Shown: piece by piece, positions 1 through 8,413 of the stretch
How the letters are laid out: every line of letters starts with the position of its first letter
Numbering within the stretch: the first letter of the stretch is position 1
NCBI RefSeq assembly: GCF_001421355.1
Contig: NZ_LMKC01000003.1
Span: 434,164 to 498,163, forward strand
Direction: 5' to 3'
Length of the DNA stretch: 64,000 nt
From: Sphingomonas sp. Leaf9
GTDB lineage: Bacteria > Pseudomonadota > Alphaproteobacteria > Sphingomonadales > Sphingomonadaceae
The notes under the pieces: model-generated
What the model saw: only the letters and a program-made list of their open reading frames with translations
Told to the model about the DNA's origin: nothing
Databases searched by the model: none
Made by a program: the position numbers and the translations under genes

Positions 1-113
1 AGGCGCTGGCCTGGTCGCACGAGGCGGGCGAGGCGCCGGTCGATCATCCCCGCTTCCGCCAGTTGCCCGATCTGGCGGCGTTACCCAACTGGATCGACGC
101 CATCGGCCGGTGA
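1..113 (+). CDS. C-terminal fragment of an unidentified protein
   Basis: An open frame enters from the left edge and ends at the TGA at 111-113. The 36 visible residues include W, H, F and D-rich stretches and end in NWIDAIGR, which reads as real protein. Too little is present to assign a family. The start lies outside the window. It is followed after about 70 bp by the antiporter gene on the same strand. Confidence 0.6.
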   Translation, partial: ALAWSHEAGEAPVDHPRFRQLPDLAALPNWIDAIGR

Positions 114-182
114 TCGCCCCGCCGCCCATGGAAACATCGCGCGTCCCAAGCATTGGCTTTGCGTAACGATCAGGGAGTGACG

Positions 183-1349
183 ATGCCGGCGACACGGGAC
201 CATGACGCGATGATGGCGGCGGAACGCGAGGAGGTCGTCGTGGCCCCCGGAACGAAACGGGCGTTGCTCGACCGGACGGCGTTGCCATGGTGGTCGATGA
301 TCGTCCCCCTGCTGGGGCTGGTGGCGATCCTGCTGAATCTGGCCAAGGCGAGCGGTGTCGGTGCTGGACTGGCGGCCGCCGTGATGATCGGTTGCGTGAT
401 CGCTGCGGTCCATCATGCCGAGGTCGTTGCGCACAAGGTCGGCGAACCGTTCGGCACGCTCGTGCTAGCAGTCGCGGTGACGGTGATCGAAGTCTCGCTG
501 ATCGTGTCGCTGATGCTGTCGGGATCGGGCGACGTCGCCACCCTCGCGCGCGATACGGTGTTCGCCGCGATCATGATTATTCTGAATTTTATCGTCGGCA
601 TTTGCCTGCTGGTCGGCGGTATCCGCCATCATGAGCAGCGTTTCGTGCTGCGCGGGGTCAGCGCCGCGCTGTCGGTGCTGGCGGCGATGGCGGTGCTGTC
701 GCTCGTTCTGCCGAACTATACCTCGACTGTGGCGGGCCCCACGCTGTCGCCGTCGCAACTGACGTTCGTCGCGATCATCTCGGTCATTCTCTATGCGACG
801 TTCGTGATGGTGCAGACGGTGCGGCACCGCGACTATTTCCTCCCGGCGGTGGATGGTTCGCTGCCGAAGGATGCCCATGCCGAACCGCCCGGCGCGGGGA
901 CGGCATGGATCGCGTTCGGCGTGCTGTTGGTCGCGCTGGTCGGGGTGGTGCTGCTGGCCAAGGACCTGTCGCCCACGATCGAATCGGCGGTGCTGGGTGC
1001 GGGACTGCCGCTGGCGGTCGTCGGTATCCTGATCGCCGCGCTGGTGCTGGCGCCCGAAAGCCTTGCGGCGGTGAAGGCAGCGCGCAAGGACCGGCTGCAG
1101 ACCAGCCTGAACCTCGCCATGGGGTCGGCGCTGGCGACGATCGGTCTGACGATCCCGAGCGTGGCGATCGTGTCGCTGGTGATGGGCTGGCCGTTGTCGC
1201 TGGGCATCGATGCCAAATCGATGGTGCTGTTCGCGCTGTCGCTGCTCGTATCGACGCTGACGCTGGGCAATGGGCGGACGACGGTGTTGTCGGGCATCGT
1301 CCACCTGACGATCTTTGCCGCCTATCTGTTCATCACCGTCGTTCCCTGA
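183..1349 (+). CDS. chaA: Ca2+/H+ (cation/proton) antiporter, ChaA-like
   Basis: Inner-membrane antiporter of the Ca2+/cation exchanger superfamily, 388 aa, expected to export Ca2+ (and possibly Na+/K+) in exchange for protons. The protein is mostly hydrophobic with about ten or eleven membrane segments in two related halves. The first half carries GEPFGTLVLAVAVTVIEV, the acidic alpha-repeat typical of ChaA; the second carries APESLAAVKAARKDRLQTS followed by a small-residue helix (TIGLTIPSV). I place the start at the ATG at 183 because AGGGAG (172-177) sits 5 nt upstream; a TTG at 153 in the same frame has no such site. The family call is firm; ion specificity is inferred. Confidence 0.85.
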   Translation: MPATRDHDAMMAAEREEVVVAPGTKRALLDRTALPWWSMIVPLLGLVAILLNLAKASGVGAGLAAAVMIGCVIAAVHHAEVVAHKVGEPFGTLVLAVAVTVIEVSLIVSLMLSGSGDVATLARDTVFAAIMIILNFIVGICLLVGGIRHHEQRFVLRGVSAALSVLAAMAVLSLVLPNYTSTVAGPTLSPSQLTFVAIISVILYATFVMVQTVRHRDYFLPAVDGSLPKDAHAEPPGAGTAWIAFGVLLVALVGVVLLAKDLSPTIESAVLGAGLPLAVVGILIAALVLAPESLAAVKAARKDRLQTSLNLAMGSALATIGLTIPSVAIVSLVMGWPLSLGIDAKSMVLFALSLLVSTLTLGNGRTTVLSGIVHLTIFAAYLFITVVP

Positions 1350-1350
1350 T

Positions 1351-1578
1351 CTACGGCCGCTGCCGGGCGGCGAGCGCCAGGCCGGCGGCGATCTGCGCCA
1401 CGGCATAGGCACGGCGCAGCGTGGGGCGGCCGACAAACGGGCGGACCAGCCACTGCGCGCCGCCCGCCTGTTCCTGCCACAGCGCGACATGGCGCCGGGG
1501 TTGCAACAGGCCGAGCAGCCCATCGCCGATCATGAAGGTCGCCGCCATTTCGGCGGCACGTTGGGACAGTCGGGTCAT
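1351..1578 (-). CDS. small conserved-looking protein coupled to the M1 aminopeptidase
   Basis: A 75-aa protein (begins MTRLSQRAAEMAATF, ends LAARQRP). Its ATG overlaps the stop of the aminopeptidase gene in an ATGA (1575-1578), so it is probably translated by re-initiation from the same mRNA. It is rich in Ala, Gly and Leu, with a mildly hydrophobic stretch near MIGDGLLGLL and another near AVAQIAAGLAL, but no clear membrane helix. I do not recognise the family. The exact 4-nt overlap is the main reason to treat it as real rather than as a shadow frame. Confidence 0.6.
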   Translation of the reverse strand: MTRLSQRAAEMAATFMIGDGLLGLLQPRRHVALWQEQAGGAQWLVRPFVGRPTLRRAYAVAQIAAGLALAARQRP

Positions 1579-3254
1579 GGCGTCGTAACGCGCGGCGCCT
1601 GCATCCGTTTGATCGCAGGCGACCGCCGCAACAGCCAGGCCATCGGGTCGATCACGATATGCGCGCCGCGCGGTGCGGTGATCGTCGCGCTGCCCCCGGT
1701 CATCGGCAAGGTGCGGCGCGCCCCGTCGATCTCGATCTCGACCGGCAGCGGGAAGGGGCCGTCGCCCGGCACCTGCCAGCGTAGCGTGAGGGCGGTGTCG
1801 CTGCGCTGTTCGATCAGGTCGGGCAACGCCGCTTGCCGCAGATAGACGTCGAAGAACCAGCCAAGGTTCTGCCCGCTCTCCTGCGCCACCGCCGCTTCGA
1901 AATCGCGGGTGGTGGCAAAGCGGGTCGTGAAGTTGCCGGGCTTCGGATCGGGGCGGCCATAGACCAATCGCCGGGTCGCCGCGAAGAAGGCGCGATCCCC
2001 GATCAGGTGGCGCAGGCTGTGCAGCATCCACGCGCCCTTGAAATAGACGTCGGTGCCCGGCCCGGCCTCGCCATTCACTTCGCGCGTGGTCAGCGACCTG
2101 CCCGATACGATCGGCGCGCGGTTCGCCACCCGCTGTCGCTGGATCAGCAGCATCGACAGGTATCGCGCATCACCCTCGCGCCATTTGCCGTAGAGCGGCT
2201 GCATGTAGGACGCGAACGCCTCATGCAGCCAGAAATCGTCCCAGTCGGCGGCGGTCGTCTGGTTGCCGAACCATTCGTGGCTGAACTCGTGCTGGAACAG
2301 CCAGTCGAACCCCTCCGGCGCGGGTTTGTAACCATTGCCATAGGCGTTGATCGTCTGGTGCTCCATGCCGAGATACGGCGTCTCGACCACGCCGACCTTC
2401 TGGTCGCCGAACGGGTAGGGGCCGATGGTCGCTTCGAAGAAATCCAGCGTCGGGGCAAATTCGTCGAACAGCCGCTGCGCCTCCGCGTCCTTGCCCTGCA
2501 AATGCCAGAAATGCAGCGGGATGACGTTCCCGAACCGGCTGCGATAGCTGCCCTTGATCTCGCGGTAAGGGCCGACGCTGATCGCCAGCGCATAGGGATT
2601 GGTCGGGCCGGCGTGCCAGTGCCAGGTGGTGCGGCCATCGGGCAGCGTATCGATGCCGCGCAATACGCCATTGGCCGGCGCGGACAGGCCGGCGGGCACG
2701 GTCAGATGCAGGTCGACCGATGCCGGCTCGCCCGCAGGATAGTCGAGGCACGGCCACCACAGGTCGCATCCGCTGTCCTGTGCGGTCGTGCCGAACCACG
2801 GCCTGCCCTGCCATTCGCTCCAGACGAAGCCATCGTCCCACGGCGCGCGCTTCGCCACATGCGGGCTGCCGGCATAGACGATCTCCACCACCGCGCGCTG
2901 TCCGGCCGCAAGGGGCGCGTCGATGACGACCTGCCCATTGGCCTGCCGCCAGCGGGTGTGGTCGACCGCTCGACCATCGACCCGGATCGACCGCACCGCC
3001 AGTGCATCGTCGAGGTCGATCGGAATGCGCGGCGTCATGGCCTGTGCCGTCAGCGTCAGCGTGACGCGCGCCGACAGCATCCGCCGCGCCGGCAGTGCCT
3101 CAATCGCGAGGTCGGCATGGGCAAGGCGCAGTGCGGCGCGATCGGCGCTGATTGGGCCGCCCGACCGCAGCGTCATCGGATGCACCGGCGGTGCCGGTTC
3201 GGCCGGTGCCGCCTGCAACGCGGCGGCCAGCGCCAGCGCATAGGATGCCATCAT
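1575..3254 (-). CDS. secreted M1-family metallopeptidase (aminopeptidase N-like)
   Basis: Zinc aminopeptidase of the gluzincin M1 family, 559 aa. The N-terminus MMASYALALAAALQAAPAEPA is a Sec signal peptide, so it acts in the periplasm or outside. The zinc site HEFSH (residues 322-326) is followed 18 residues later by the third ligand in WLHEAF (E345), giving HEXXH-X18-E. The substrate-binding GMEN-type loop appears as LGMEHQTINAYG upstream. It is shorter than E. coli PepN and seems to lack the long C-terminal ARM domain; a beta-sandwich-like tail is present instead. Divergent from lon; the downstream 75-aa gene is translationally coupled. Confidence 0.88.
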   Translation of the reverse strand: MMASYALALAAALQAAPAEPAPPVHPMTLRSGGPISADRAALRLAHADLAIEALPARRMLSARVTLTLTAQAMTPRIPIDLDDALAVRSIRVDGRAVDHTRWRQANGQVVIDAPLAAGQRAVVEIVYAGSPHVAKRAPWDDGFVWSEWQGRPWFGTTAQDSGCDLWWPCLDYPAGEPASVDLHLTVPAGLSAPANGVLRGIDTLPDGRTTWHWHAGPTNPYALAISVGPYREIKGSYRSRFGNVIPLHFWHLQGKDAEAQRLFDEFAPTLDFFEATIGPYPFGDQKVGVVETPYLGMEHQTINAYGNGYKPAPEGFDWLFQHEFSHEWFGNQTTAADWDDFWLHEAFASYMQPLYGKWREGDARYLSMLLIQRQRVANRAPIVSGRSLTTREVNGEAGPGTDVYFKGAWMLHSLRHLIGDRAFFAATRRLVYGRPDPKPGNFTTRFATTRDFEAAVAQESGQNLGWFFDVYLRQAALPDLIEQRSDTALTLRWQVPGDGPFPLPVEIEIDGARRTLPMTGGSATITAPRGAHIVIDPMAWLLRRSPAIKRMQAPRVTTP

Positions 3255-3279
3255 GGGTCAGCGTGCCGTCGAACGGAGA

Positions 3280-3309
3280 TTGATGGCGCGGCAATTGCCA
3301 CCATATAAG
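3280..3309 (+). promoter_or_regulatory. candidate lon promoter
   Basis: TTGATG (3280-3285), an 18-nt spacer and TATAAG (3304-3309), giving a leader of about 33 nt before the lon ATG at 3349. The same stretch contains CACCATAT (3299-3306) 13 nt after TTGATG, which resembles a heat-shock sigma-32 -10 box. Lon is commonly heat-induced, so an RpoH promoter is plausible but not proven by sequence alone. Confidence 0.45.
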
Positions 3310-3348
3310 GTCGTGGGTCCGGCAGTTCGGCCGGGTCGTGGAGTGTCC

Positions 3349-5832
3349 ATGTCCGAGATTACCAATTCCGTTTCGTCCGAGCCGCTGAAGCTGCCGGTAT
3401 TGCCGCTGCGTGATATTGTCGTGTTTCCGCACATGATCGTGCCCCTGTTCGTCGGGCGCGACAAGTCGGTCGCTGCGCTGGAAGCCGCGATGGCCGGATC
3501 GAAGGAAATCTTCCTCGTGGCGCAGCTCGATCCGGGTGAGGACGATCCGGCACGCGACGATCTGTACGATGTTGGCGTGTCCGCCGAAGTCATGCAGATG
3601 CTGAAGCTGCCCGACGGCACCGTGCGCGTGCTGGTGTCGGGCAAGGGGCGCGCGACACTGACCGATCTGGAGACGGTCGACAATTATCTGGTCGCGACGG
3701 TCACCCCGACCGAAGCTGACGACACCACGCTGGAAGATGCCGAGGAGGGCATGGAGGAGCGCGTCGCCGAGGCGGTCGTGCAGCCGAGTGCCGAGCTGAA
3801 GGCGCTGATGCGCTCGGTCGTCGACCAGTTCGAGAATTACGCGAAGCTCAACAAGAAGCTGCCGGCCGAAACCGCGGTGCAGCTGTCCGAGCTGGACGAT
3901 CCCTCGCGTCTGGCCGACGCGGTTGCCGGCAATATCGCGGTAAAGGTCGCCGACAAGCAGGCGCTGCTGGTCGAGGCCGATCCGCACAAGCGGTTGGAAA
4001 TGGTGTTCGCCTTCATGGAGGGCGAGCTGGGCGTGCTGCAGGTCGAGAAGAAGATCCGCAGCCGCGTGAAGCGTCAGATGGAGAAGACGCAACGCGAATA
4101 TTATCTGAACGAACAGCTCAAGGCGATCCAGCGCGAACTCGGCAACGAGGGCGAAGATGGCGATGGCGACGAGGTCGCCGAGCTGACGCAAAAGATTGCG
4201 ACGCTGAAACTGAGCAAGGAAGCGCGGACCAAGGCGACGTCGGAGCTCAAGAAGCTGAAGACCATGGCGCCGATGAGCGCCGAAGCGACGGTCGTGCGCA
4301 ACTATCTCGACGTGCTGCTGGGCCTGCCGTGGGGCAAGAAGTCGAAGCTGAAGAAGGACATCGCCGTCGCGCAAGGCGTGCTCGACCAGGACCATTATGC
4401 GCTGGAGAAGGTCAAGGACCGGATCGTCGAATATCTGGCGGTGCAGGCGCGCACCAACAAGCTGAAGGGGCCGATCCTGTGCTTGGTCGGCCCGCCGGGC
4501 GTCGGCAAGACCAGCCTCGGCAAGTCGATCGCCAAGGCGACGGGACGCGAGTTCATCCGCCAGTCGCTGGGCGGCGTGCGCGACGAAGCCGAGATTCGCG
4601 GCCACCGCCGGACCTATATCGGCTCGCTGCCGGGCAAGATCGCCACCAATCTGAAGAAGGCAGGGGCGTCGAACCCGCTGTTCCTGCTCGACGAGATCGA
4701 CAAGCTGGGGCAGGATTTCCGTGGCGATCCGGCATCGGCGCTGCTCGAGGTGCTCGATCCCGAACAGAACGCGAAGTTCAACGATCACTATCTGGAGATC
4801 GATATCGATCTGTCGGACGTGATGTTCGTGTGCACCGCGAACACGCTGAACCTGCCGCAGCCGCTGCTCGACCGCATGGAGATCATCCGACTGGAGGGCT
4901 ATACCGAGGACGAGAAGGTCGAGATCGCCGAACGGCATCTGGTCGCCAAGCAGGTCGACGCGCACGGGCTCAAAGCCGGCGAGTTCGAGCTGACGCAGGA
5001 AGCCTTGCGCGACCTGATCCGCTTCTACACCCGCGAAGCCGGTGTTCGCACCTTGGAGCGCGAGATCGCGAAGCTGGCCCGCAAGGCGCTGCGCCGCATC
5101 CTCGAGGGCAAGGCGACTTCGGTTACCGTGACGCCGGACAACCTGTCCGAGTTCGCGGGCGTTCGTAAATATCGCTTTGGCGTCGGCGAGGAAGAGCATC
5201 AGATCGGTGGCGTCACCGGGCTTGCCTGGACCGAGGTCGGCGGCGAGCTGCTGACCATCGAAAGCGTGACGGTGCCGGGCAAGGGATCGGTCAAGACGAC
5301 CGGCAAGCTGGGCGACGTGATGAAGGAATCGGTCGAGGCGGCGTGGAGCTACGTCAAGGCGCGCTCGCCCGGATATGGCATCAAGCCCAGCCTGTTCCAC
5401 CGCAAGGACGTCCATATCCACCTGCCCGAAGGCGCGGTGCCGAAGGACGGCCCGTCGGCGGGTATCGGGCTGGTGACGTCAATCGTGTCGACGCTGACCG
5501 GTGTGCCGGTGCGGCGCGAGGTGGCGATGACCGGCGAAGTGACGCTCCGCGGCCGGGTATTGCCGATCGGTGGCCTGAAGGAAAAGCTGCTTGCGGCGCT
5601 GCGCGGCGGGATCAAGACGGTGTTGATCCCGGCCGAGAACGAAAAGGATCTGGCGGAAATTCCGGCCAATGTCCTCGCCGGACTGGAGATCATTCCGGTC
5701 GCGCATGTGGACGAGGTACTGCGGCTGGCGCTGACCGAGCCGCTGACTGCAATCGACTGGACCGAGGCCGACGACCTGGCGGCGCAGCCGCCGGTCCCGG
5801 TGCCGGGTATCGGCGAGTCGCGGCCGCATTGA
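3349..5832 (+). CDS. lon: ATP-dependent protease La (Lon)
   Basis: Cytoplasmic AAA+ serine protease, 827 aa, degrading misfolded and short-lived regulatory proteins. The N-terminal LON substrate domain begins [16 protein letters not shown] basic coiled-coil linker precedes the ATPase, with Walker A GPPGVGKT (residues 381-388) and Walker B FLLDEIDK. The protease domain has the catalytic Ser in PKDGPSAG (S703) and Lys in GGLKEK (K746); the 43-residue gap matches the E. coli Ser-Lys pair. The frame is open upstream to 3253, but ATG 3349 has GGAG (3340-3343) at the right spacing and starts where homologues do (MSEITNSV). Its C-terminus is extended by a short Pro-rich tail. A hairpin terminator follows. 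Confidence 0.97.
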   Translation: MSEITNSVSSEPLKLPVLPLRDIVVFPHMIVPLFVGRDKSVAALEAAMAGSKEIFLVAQLDPGEDDPARDDLYDVGVSAEVMQMLKLPDGTVRVLVSGKGRATLTDLETVDNYLVATVTPTEADDTTLEDAEEGMEERVAEAVVQPSAELKALMRSVVDQFENYAKLNKKLPAETAVQLSELDDPSRLADAVAGNIAVKVADKQALLVEADPHKRLEMVFAFMEGELGVLQVEKKIRSRVKRQMEKTQREYYLNEQLKAIQRELGNEGEDGDGDEVAELTQKIATLKLSKEARTKATSELKKLKTMAPMSAEATVVRNYLDVLLGLPWGKKSKLKKDIAVAQGVLDQDHYALEKVKDRIVEYLAVQARTNKLKGPILCLVGPPGVGKTSLGKSIAKATGREFIRQSLGGVRDEAEIRGHRRTYIGSLPGKIATNLKKAGASNPLFLLDEIDKLGQDFRGDPASALLEVLDPEQNAKFNDHYLEIDIDLSDVMFVCTANTLNLPQPLLDRMEIIRLEGYTEDEKVEIAERHLVAKQVDAHGLKAGEFELTQEALRDLIRFYTREAGVRTLEREIAKLARKALRRILEGKATSVTVTPDNLSEFAGVRKYRFGVGEEEHQIGGVTGLAWTEVGGELLTIESVTVPGKGSVKTTGKLGDVMKESVEAAWSYVKARSPGYGIKPSLFHRKDVHIHLPEGAVPKDGPSAGIGLVTSIVSTLTGVPVRREVAMTGEVTLRGRVLPIGGLKEKLLAALRGGIKTVLIPAENEKDLAEIPANVLAGLEIIPVAHVDEVLRLALTEPLTAIDWTEADDLAAQPPVPVPGIGESRPH

Positions 5833-5837
5833 TCCAG

Positions 5838-5869
5838 GGGGCGGGGCGGCAGGTGGCTGCCCCGCCTTT
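5838..5869 (+). terminator. rho-independent-type terminator after lon
   Basis: GC-rich inverted repeat GGCGGGGC (5840-5847) / GCCCCGCC (5859-5866) with an 11-nt loop, followed by TTT. It lies just past the lon stop codon and separates lon from the HU gene. Confidence 0.65.
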
Positions 5870-5936
5870 CGACAGGGCGATCGGGCAATCCGGCGGGGTG
5901 CAAACCATTGGATTGCGCAGCTGCGCCCAATTTGCT

Positions 5937-5967
5937 TTGACAGCGCGCGTTCGCGCGGCCTTAGTGC
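5937..5967 (+). promoter_or_regulatory. candidate promoter of the HU gene
   Basis: A perfect TTGACA (5937-5942) is followed by a GC-rich spacer and CTTAGTGC. The -10 could be CTTAGT (17-nt spacing) or TAGTGC (19-nt). A strong -35 fits an abundant nucleoid protein. The -10 assignment is uncertain. Confidence 0.45.
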
Positions 5968-6016
5968 CGCGCTTGAGTTTTCCATATTGTCATACGGATG
6001 AAGGGGGTTCCACGGG

Positions 6017-6289
6017 ATGAACAAGCAGGAGCTGATCGGGCAGGTCGCCGACCATTCGGGGCTTACCCGCGGCGATGCGATGAAGGCGGTCGAGGCGGTA
6101 TTCGACGTCATCTCGGCGGCGCTCAAGAAGGGTGACGAAGTTCGCCTGGTCGGGTTCGGTACGTTTTCGGTGTCGAAGCGCAAGGCATCGACCGGTCGCA
6201 ATCCGCGCACCGGCGAACCGATGACGATCAAGGCATCGTCGCAGCCGAAGTTCAAGGCCGGCAAGGGCCTGAAGGATTCGGTGAATTAA
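6017..6289 (+). CDS. hup: HU-family nucleoid-associated DNA-binding protein
   Basis: A 90-aa histone-like protein that binds and bends DNA as a dimer and compacts the nucleoid. It shows the complete HU fold: N-terminal helices (MNKQELIGQVADHSGL), the VGFGTFSV signature and the DNA-binding beta-arm with GRNPRTGEP at its tip, where the conserved Pro intercalates. Length matches the family exactly. AAGGGGG (6001-6007) lies 9 nt before the ATG. It sits downstream of lon, as in many proteobacteria, but with its own promoter and a terminator in between. HU-beta is the likely type; an IHF subunit is less likely given the residues around the arm. Confidence 0.95.
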   Translation: MNKQELIGQVADHSGLTRGDAMKAVEAVFDVISAALKKGDEVRLVGFGTFSVSKRKASTGRNPRTGEPMTIKASSQPKFKAGKGLKDSVN

Positions 6290-6293
6290 CCTC

Positions 6294-6322
6294 TGGACAC
6301 GATCGCCGGACCCATCTAGGGA
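6294..6322 (+). promoter_or_regulatory. candidate tRNA-Val promoter
   Basis: TGGACA (6294-6299), 17-nt spacer, TAGGGA (6317-6322), ending 18 nt before the mature tRNA. The spacing and the TAG-type -10 match the other tRNA promoters in this window. Confidence 0.5.
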
Positions 6323-6340
6323 GCCGGCCTCCGGGTTTCC

Positions 6341-6415
6341 GGGCGCGTAGCTCAGCGGTAGAGCACACCCTTCACACGGGTGGGGTCACAGGTTCAATCC
6401 CTGTCGCGCCCACCA
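6341..6415 (+). tRNA. tRNA-Val (anticodon CAC)
   Basis: A complete 75-nt cloverleaf: acceptor GGGCGCG/CGCGCCC, D-arm starting TAGCTC, anticodon loop TTCACAC giving CAC (reads GTG), T-arm with GGTTCAATCC, and an encoded ACCA end. Confidence 0.97.
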
Positions 6416-6420
6416 GATCA

Positions 6421-6473
6421 ACGGCCGTCCGGCACTTCGACCTCTGTAAAGAGGCGCTGTGCCGGGCGGCCGT
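6421..6473 (+). terminator. long two-tier hairpin after tRNA-Val
   Basis: Positions 6421-6435 pair with 6459-6473 over 15 bp (one G-U). Inside it CCTCT (6441-6445) pairs with AGAGG (6450-6454) around GTAA. There is no strong T-run after it (TTCCTGATT), so termination may be partial. It probably ends the tRNA transcript. Confidence 0.5.
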
Positions 6474-6500
6474 TCCTGATTCCGGACTTGGCGTGCAGTT

Positions 6501-6525
6501 TTGGCAAATGTCATAAATCAGAAAC
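6501..6525 (+). promoter_or_regulatory. AT-rich patch with a Pho-box-like half site
   Basis: The 205 bp between the hairpin and the lipoprotein gene hold no gene. Their only AT-rich patch contains TTGGCA (6501-6506) and TGTCATAAAT (6509-6518), which matches one half of the E. coli PhoB box plus its spacer. The second half (CAGAAAC) matches poorly. It is a likely promoter area, but PhoB control is speculative. Confidence 0.25.
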
Positions 6526-6678
6526 CATAACGTCTTCGAAACTTCATCGAAATCGCACGTTCCCGTCATCCAGCGCGCCTAACGCGGCGGCTGTGGATCG
6601 ACCGCAGGGGGAGCCTTGGTCGATCGCCGGGTCACAGCGCCCGCACAATGACAACCAGGTTTCGGGAGTTCTTCGGTG

Positions 6679-8310
6679 ATGGCCAGCAGCAAGCGCATCG
6701 GCTTTATTCTCATGGCATCGACGGCCTGTGCCGCGCTGGCCGGGTGCAGCGGCGCCGATGGCGTCGCGTCGCCGGGTGCCGGCACCATCAATGTGACCAT
6801 CCCCGCACCGGCCCCCACGCCGACCCCGACCGCATCTGCCACGCCGAGCGCGATCACCGCTGCGCAGTTCGCGACCTCGACGACGGTCAACGGCATCTCG
6901 ATCACTGCCGACGAACAGCTCGCGATCGTCAATGCGGGCACCAACAACAACGTCAACGGCGTCGGTTCGACGATGAACGGCGTCTATCCGGTCGGCAGCG
7001 CCTCGCTCGCCACCGCGACCGATCCGTCGACGATCAACAGCTTCTTCACCAGCACCAACTATGTCGGTGCACTGAATGGGCCGACCGACACCGCGTTCCA
7101 GGGCTGGACCTGCAACTCGACCTCGGCCGAATTCGGCGGCTCGGGTGCGCGCTGCACCGCGGTTCCGTCGATCGGCACCTATGCCGCCGCGACTTCGGTC
7201 TGCCCGACCGGCACGACCGATGATGGCACCAACAGCTCGTCGAGCCCGTCGATCCGTTACTGCCGCCTGCCGCAGAACATCACGACCGACCTGTCGCTGC
7301 CGAAGATCGCGGGCGTCGTCTATCGCCTGCGCGGCCAGACCGAAGTCGGCACCGACCTCGGCACCACGGGCGGCACCGGCGCGACGCTGACGATCGCTGC
7401 CGGCGTCGTGATCGCCGCCGACTCGACCGAAGCGACCAACGACCTGCTGCTCATCAATCGCGGATCGAAGATTTCGGCGATCGGCACGCGCGATGCCCCG
7501 ATCATCTTCACGTCGCAGCAGAACACCGTCAGCAACGGTGTGTCGGACGCGAGTCAGGGCCAGTGGGGCGGTATCATCCTGCTCGGCCGCGCGCCGACCG
7601 CCGTCTGCGCCACCGGCACCGGCCCGAACGTCGCTGCGGGCACGTCGACGACCTGCCAGCAGGCTATCGAAGGCGTGACCGGTCGCTTCTACGGTGGCCC
7701 CAACGCCGCCGACAGCTCGGGCCAGATGTCCTACGTCCAGATCCGCTATTCGGGCATCGCGATCAGCGACGGCAACGAACTGCAGGGCCTGACGCTGGGC
7801 GGCACCGGTTCGGGTACCGTGCTGGACCACATCCAGAGCCACAACTCGGCCGATGACGGCATCGAAATCTTCGGTGGCACCACCAACCTGAAGTATATCG
7901 CGATCACCGGCGCGGACGATGACGGCTTCGACATCGACAACGGCTATCGCGGCTTCATGCAGTTCATGATCGCGGCACAGCGCGTGCTGGGCGCGACCGC
8001 TGACTCGTTCTCGACCGAGATCGACTCGAACAACGCCGAAGACCTGCTGCCGCGTACCTACAGCACCTATGCAAACTTCACCTTCGTCCAGACCGCGCTC
8101 GCCCCGGCGGCGATCCGTCAGCGCGGCGGTTCGGACATGCGCTACGTCAACGGCGTCGTGAAGTCGGTGTCGGGCGTCCCCTGCCTCAACCTGATTGCGG
8201 GTGAAACCAGCGCGTCGGATCGCTCGACGATCCGTGCGGCCGACAGCAGCAAGCAGGACGTCGGCCCGCCGGTGTTCAACTCGATCTACTTCGCCTGCAA
8301 CGGCCGCTGA
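6679..8310 (+). CDS. secreted lipoprotein of unknown function paired with a TonB receptor
   Basis: A 543-aa protein beginning with a lipoprotein signal: charged start, hydrophobic core and lipobox LAGC with Cys at residue 23. A low-complexity APAPTPTPTASATPS linker follows. The rest is rich in Gly, Thr, Ser, Asp and Asn with repeated short strands (GQWGGIILLGRAP, YVQIRYSG, GIEIFGGTTNLKYI, DDGFDID), which suggests a right-handed beta-helix. The few cysteines after the lipobox could form disulfides. GGAG (6665-6668) precedes ATG 6679; an in-frame GTG at 6676 is less likely. A TonB receptor follows after 103 bp containing a hairpin, so the protein is probably the receptor's surface partner. I recognise the sequence type as one often beside TonB receptors but cannot name its ligand. 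Confidence 0.85.
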   Translation: MASSKRIGFILMASTACAALAGCSGADGVASPGAGTINVTIPAPAPTPTPTASATPSAITAAQFATSTTVNGISITADEQLAIVNAGTNNNVNGVGSTMNGVYPVGSASLATATDPSTINSFFTSTNYVGALNGPTDTAFQGWTCNSTSAEFGGSGARCTAVPSIGTYAAATSVCPTGTTDDGTNSSSSPSIRYCRLPQNITTDLSLPKIAGVVYRLRGQTEVGTDLGTTGGTGATLTIAAGVVIAADSTEATNDLLLINRGSKISAIGTRDAPIIFTSQQNTVSNGVSDASQGQWGGIILLGRAPTAVCATGTGPNVAAGTSTTCQQAIEGVTGRFYGGPNAADSSGQMSYVQIRYSGIAISDGNELQGLTLGGTGSGTVLDHIQSHNSADDGIEIFGGTTNLKYIAITGADDDGFDIDNGYRGFMQFMIAAQRVLGATADSFSTEIDSNNAEDLLPRTYSTYANFTFVQTALAPAAIRQRGGSDMRYVNGVVKSVSGVPCLNLIAGETSASDRSTIRAADSSKQDVGPPVFNSIYFACNGR

Positions 8311-8343
8311 TCCGACCCGTCGCTCTCCAGCGATGACACGCCG

Positions 8344-8377
8344 ATGCCGGGGCGGGCCGAAACGCCCGTCCCGGCAT
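8344..8377 (+). terminator. intercistronic hairpin between lipoprotein and receptor genes
   Basis: A 14-bp stem, 8344-8357 with 8364-8377 (one G-U pair), and a 6-nt loop, followed by a short mixed T stretch (TCGCTCTTTA). It could partly terminate the message or protect the 3' end of the upstream cistron, which would give more lipoprotein than receptor. Confidence 0.55.
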
Positions 8378-8413
8378 TCGCTCTTTACGACTTGAACAGG
8401 TGGACCCCCGGTC

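Noticed and set aside
3100..5421. 773-aa minus-strand ORF opposite lon
   Set aside because: A long open frame caused by high GC codon bias. Its composition is Arg/Gln/Leu/His-rich without motifs, and lon on the other strand is certain.
6372..6569. Minus-strand ORF ending ATGIEPVTPPV
   Set aside because: It is the antisense of tRNA-Val, a well-known source of false proteins with GIEPVT/GLEPAT-like ends. It has no RBS and no family.
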